Assembly (NCBI GenBank): GCA_045540355.1 | Contig: JAZQHB010000039.1 | Coordinates: 1 to 7,557, forward strand | Length of the DNA: 7,557 bases | Source: RGIG2945 sp045540355 | GTDB taxonomy: Bacteria > Bacillota > Clostridia > Oscillospirales > Acutalibacteraceae | Reading direction: 5' to 3' | Part shown: in pieces, positions 6,073-7,557 of the stretch | Position numbering within the stretch: position 1 is the first letter of the stretch | Layout: every line of letters starts with the position of its first letter | Notes under the pieces: model-generated | Told to the model about the DNA's origin: nothing | The model's database searches: none | What the model saw: the letters and a program-made list of their open reading frames with translations, nothing else | Translations under genes and position numbers: made by a program

Positions 6073-7557
6073 CTATTTTACCAATGCTATTTTAATGCTA
6101 TCTTCGCCCAAGCCTTGTGTAATCTCAAATACTCGTCTGAATATATTGTCCTTATCTCCGTTGATTACAAAGGACATATTTGCACTTATAACGCCATCGC
6201 CGAACTCTGAGAAGGTAACAAGTGCAGAGCAACCTCCGTCATATTCAAAGTATAATGCAAAGTCATTTTTGAAATCTTTAGGCATTACATAACCTCTGCT
6301 ATTTGTGAGAATGGTAAGTGCCGCAAGATTCTGAGGTCCGTATGATGCGTTTATTAAGCTCGGAAGAACTGCAAAGCTGAGTTTCTTGTGATTGAGTAAT
6401 TTTTCAAGATCAACTTCTGCAACTTCTTCGCCTGCTAATGCTTTAATGTTAGCGATAATCTGTTCTTTATCTGCTGACAAGTGATAGATAGCTGACGGCT
6501 TGCTGTAATCAGCAGCGCCGAGTTCCAACATCTGTGATGTCATTTCATCATCAGTTGTATATAAGCTTATAAAATCTTTGTCAGAAGCAAGCTTTCCTGA
6601 TTCTGTGATAAGTTTGATAGCTTCATCTACATAGAAATCATTAACCTTTGTTGTGTTCTTTTTCACTTCTACATAGAAGTTGTCATAATCTTCTTGTTCT
6701 ATAACATTTACATTATCGCCAACGATAATTGATGTAGGACCATCTGCACCACCGATAATTCCGATACTTGTGTTTTCATCAAGCAGTCCGGAAGCTCCTG
6801 CACTTTCAAGAACTCTGACAAGAGTTACGATTGCTTGTTCTGTTGTGTAAGTGTCCTTCGGAGCAAATCTGTTATTGCCGACACCGTTCATGAATCCTAA
6901 ATTGCTGATTGTCTGAATAGAATCAGATGCCCATTCGGAAACTTCGTTTATATCGTCATACTCAAACCACATTTCTGTTGCTGCCATTGGTACAATCTTG
7001 TTTACCATACGCACGATGATAGTTGCGGCTTCTTCACGGGTGAGATAATCGTTAGGTGCAAACTCTGTTGCGTTTTTGCCATTTATAATTCCCATAGTAA
7101 ATAATGCAGCAACGCTTTTGTTATCGGTATCAGCAAAGTCCTCGCTTGCATCTTCAATATCTGTTCCAAGCACATTTATAAGGTTATAAATCAGCTCACA
7201 AAATTCCTCACGGGTAATGTTATTTTTGTAGATATAGTCTTTGTTAGTATCAGCAATTCCTACTGCATAAGCTAAATCAATATCCTTTGATGCCCATTCG
7301 CTCGGAGCAGGAACGGTTGTAGCTTCTGTCCAATCAACTTCGTCTATTGGTTCTGCATCAACATCATCAACGGTTGTTGTTGGAATCACATAACTATAAT
7401 TAGCATCAGCTTCATCATCAAAAGGTTTGTTAAGGTTATATTTCTCAACCAACTTTTCGATTGTATGATTATCTCTTAATTCCTCGATTGCAATATTTAT
7501 TTGTGAATAAACAAATTCTTCAGGGGTGACAGATGATTTTATAGATGTTTTATCCAT
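6073..7557 (-). CDS. SLH-domain surface protein with an IGGADGPT motif and unknown C-terminal domain (5' end unresolved)
   Basis: The reading frame is open to the window edge. The last three bases encode Met, but the following residues (MDKTSIKSSVTPEEFVYSQI) are hydrophilic with no signal peptide, so the gene probably begins beyond the edge; this Met as the true start cannot be excluded. Residues 1-80 are helical then acidic linker. SLH repeats lie at about 85-130, 140-188 and 199-250, closely resembling those of the neighbouring serpin (shared TEFAPND, LTREEAATI and YTTEQAIVTLVRV). Residues 263-281 contain IGIIGGADGPTSIIVG, a signature best known from the beta subunit of sodium-pumping decarboxylases, here without any membrane domain. 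Residues about 290-494 (for example LYFEYDGGCSALVTFSEFGDG) form a domain I do not recognise. It is first of the three SLH genes visible in the operon and 25 bases upstream of the serpin. Cell-wall location is well supported; function is unknown. Confidence 0.8.
   Translation of the reverse strand: MDKTSIKSSVTPEEFVYSQINIAIEELRDNHTIEKLVEKYNLNKPFDDEADANYSYVIPTTTVDDVDAEPIDEVDWTEATTVPAPSEWASKDIDLAYAVGIADTNKDYIYKNNITREEFCELIYNLINVLGTDIEDASEDFADTDNKSVAALFTMGIINGKNATEFAPNDYLTREEAATIIVRMVNKIVPMAATEMWFEYDDINEVSEWASDSIQTISNLGFMNGVGNNRFAPKDTYTTEQAIVTLVRVLESAGASGLLDENTSIGIIGGADGPTSIIVGDNVNVIEQEDYDNFYVEVKKNTTKVNDFYVDEAIKLITESGKLASDKDFISLYTTDDEMTSQMLELGAADYSKPSAIYHLSADKEQIIANIKALAGEEVAEVDLEKLLNHKKLSFAVLPSLINASYGPQNLAALTILTNSRGYVMPKDFKNDFALYFEYDGGCSALVTFSEFGDGVISANMSFVINGDKDNIFRRVFEITQGLGEDSIKIALVK

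Noticed and set aside
6073..7557. Sodium-translocating decarboxylase beta subunit, from the GGADGPT motif
   Set aside because: That subunit is a multi-span membrane protein; this protein has SLH repeats and no membrane segments, so only the short motif is shared.
1..7557. CRISPR arrays, tRNA or rRNA genes, insertion sequences and riboswitches
   Set aside because: No regular repeat-spacer pattern, RNA gene signature, transposase or long structured leader was seen on either strand.

Overview
The window looks like low-GC, Gram-positive Clostridia (Bacillota) DNA, plausibly from a gut Oscillospiraceae/Ruminococcaceae relative. This is inferred from the AT-rich sequence, strong AGGAGG-type ribosome sites, sigmaA-like promoters, S-layer homology (SLH) proteins, an ECF sigma/anti-sigma pair and an InlB-type beta-grasp repeat. 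No 16S or other phylogenetic marker is present, so the placement is tentative.

Layout. (1) Positions 1-270, minus: the N-terminal 90 codons of a tyrosine recombinase (integrase) that runs off the left edge. (2) 271-486: the integrase promoter with two spaced 10-bp direct repeats, a nested palindrome, and a terminator hairpin for the next gene. (3) 487-1086, minus: a small secreted protein with one InlB-type (Listeria-Bacteroides) repeat. Its promoter region is a diverged copy of the integrase promoter region, which suggests that both genes belong to one mobile or accessory unit. (4) 1087-1323: a divergent promoter region. (5) 1324-2435, plus: a two-gene operon of an ECF sigma factor (TTG start) and a membrane anti-sigma-like protein, overlapping by ATGA and closed by a strong hairpin terminator. 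(6) 2508-7557, minus: a three-gene operon whose products each carry an SLH surface anchor. In transcription order these are an SLH protein with an orphan IGGADGPT motif and an unrecognised C-terminal domain (5' end not resolved), an SLH-serpin, and an SLH protein fused to a PstS-like substrate-binding domain.

How it may work together. The SLH operon would place three different modules on the cell wall: a serine protease inhibitor with an intact inhibitory hinge, a phosphate-binding-protein-like domain, and an unknown domain. The SLH regions of the first two genes are clearly paralogous. The serpin is the best-supported function, probably protection against host or competitor proteases. The sigma/anti-sigma pair converges on this operon and shares its terminator region, but nothing in the sequence shows that it controls the operon. 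The main items for follow-up are the surface serpin operon, the orphan IGGADGPT motif, and the promoter module shared by the integrase and the InlB-repeat gene.
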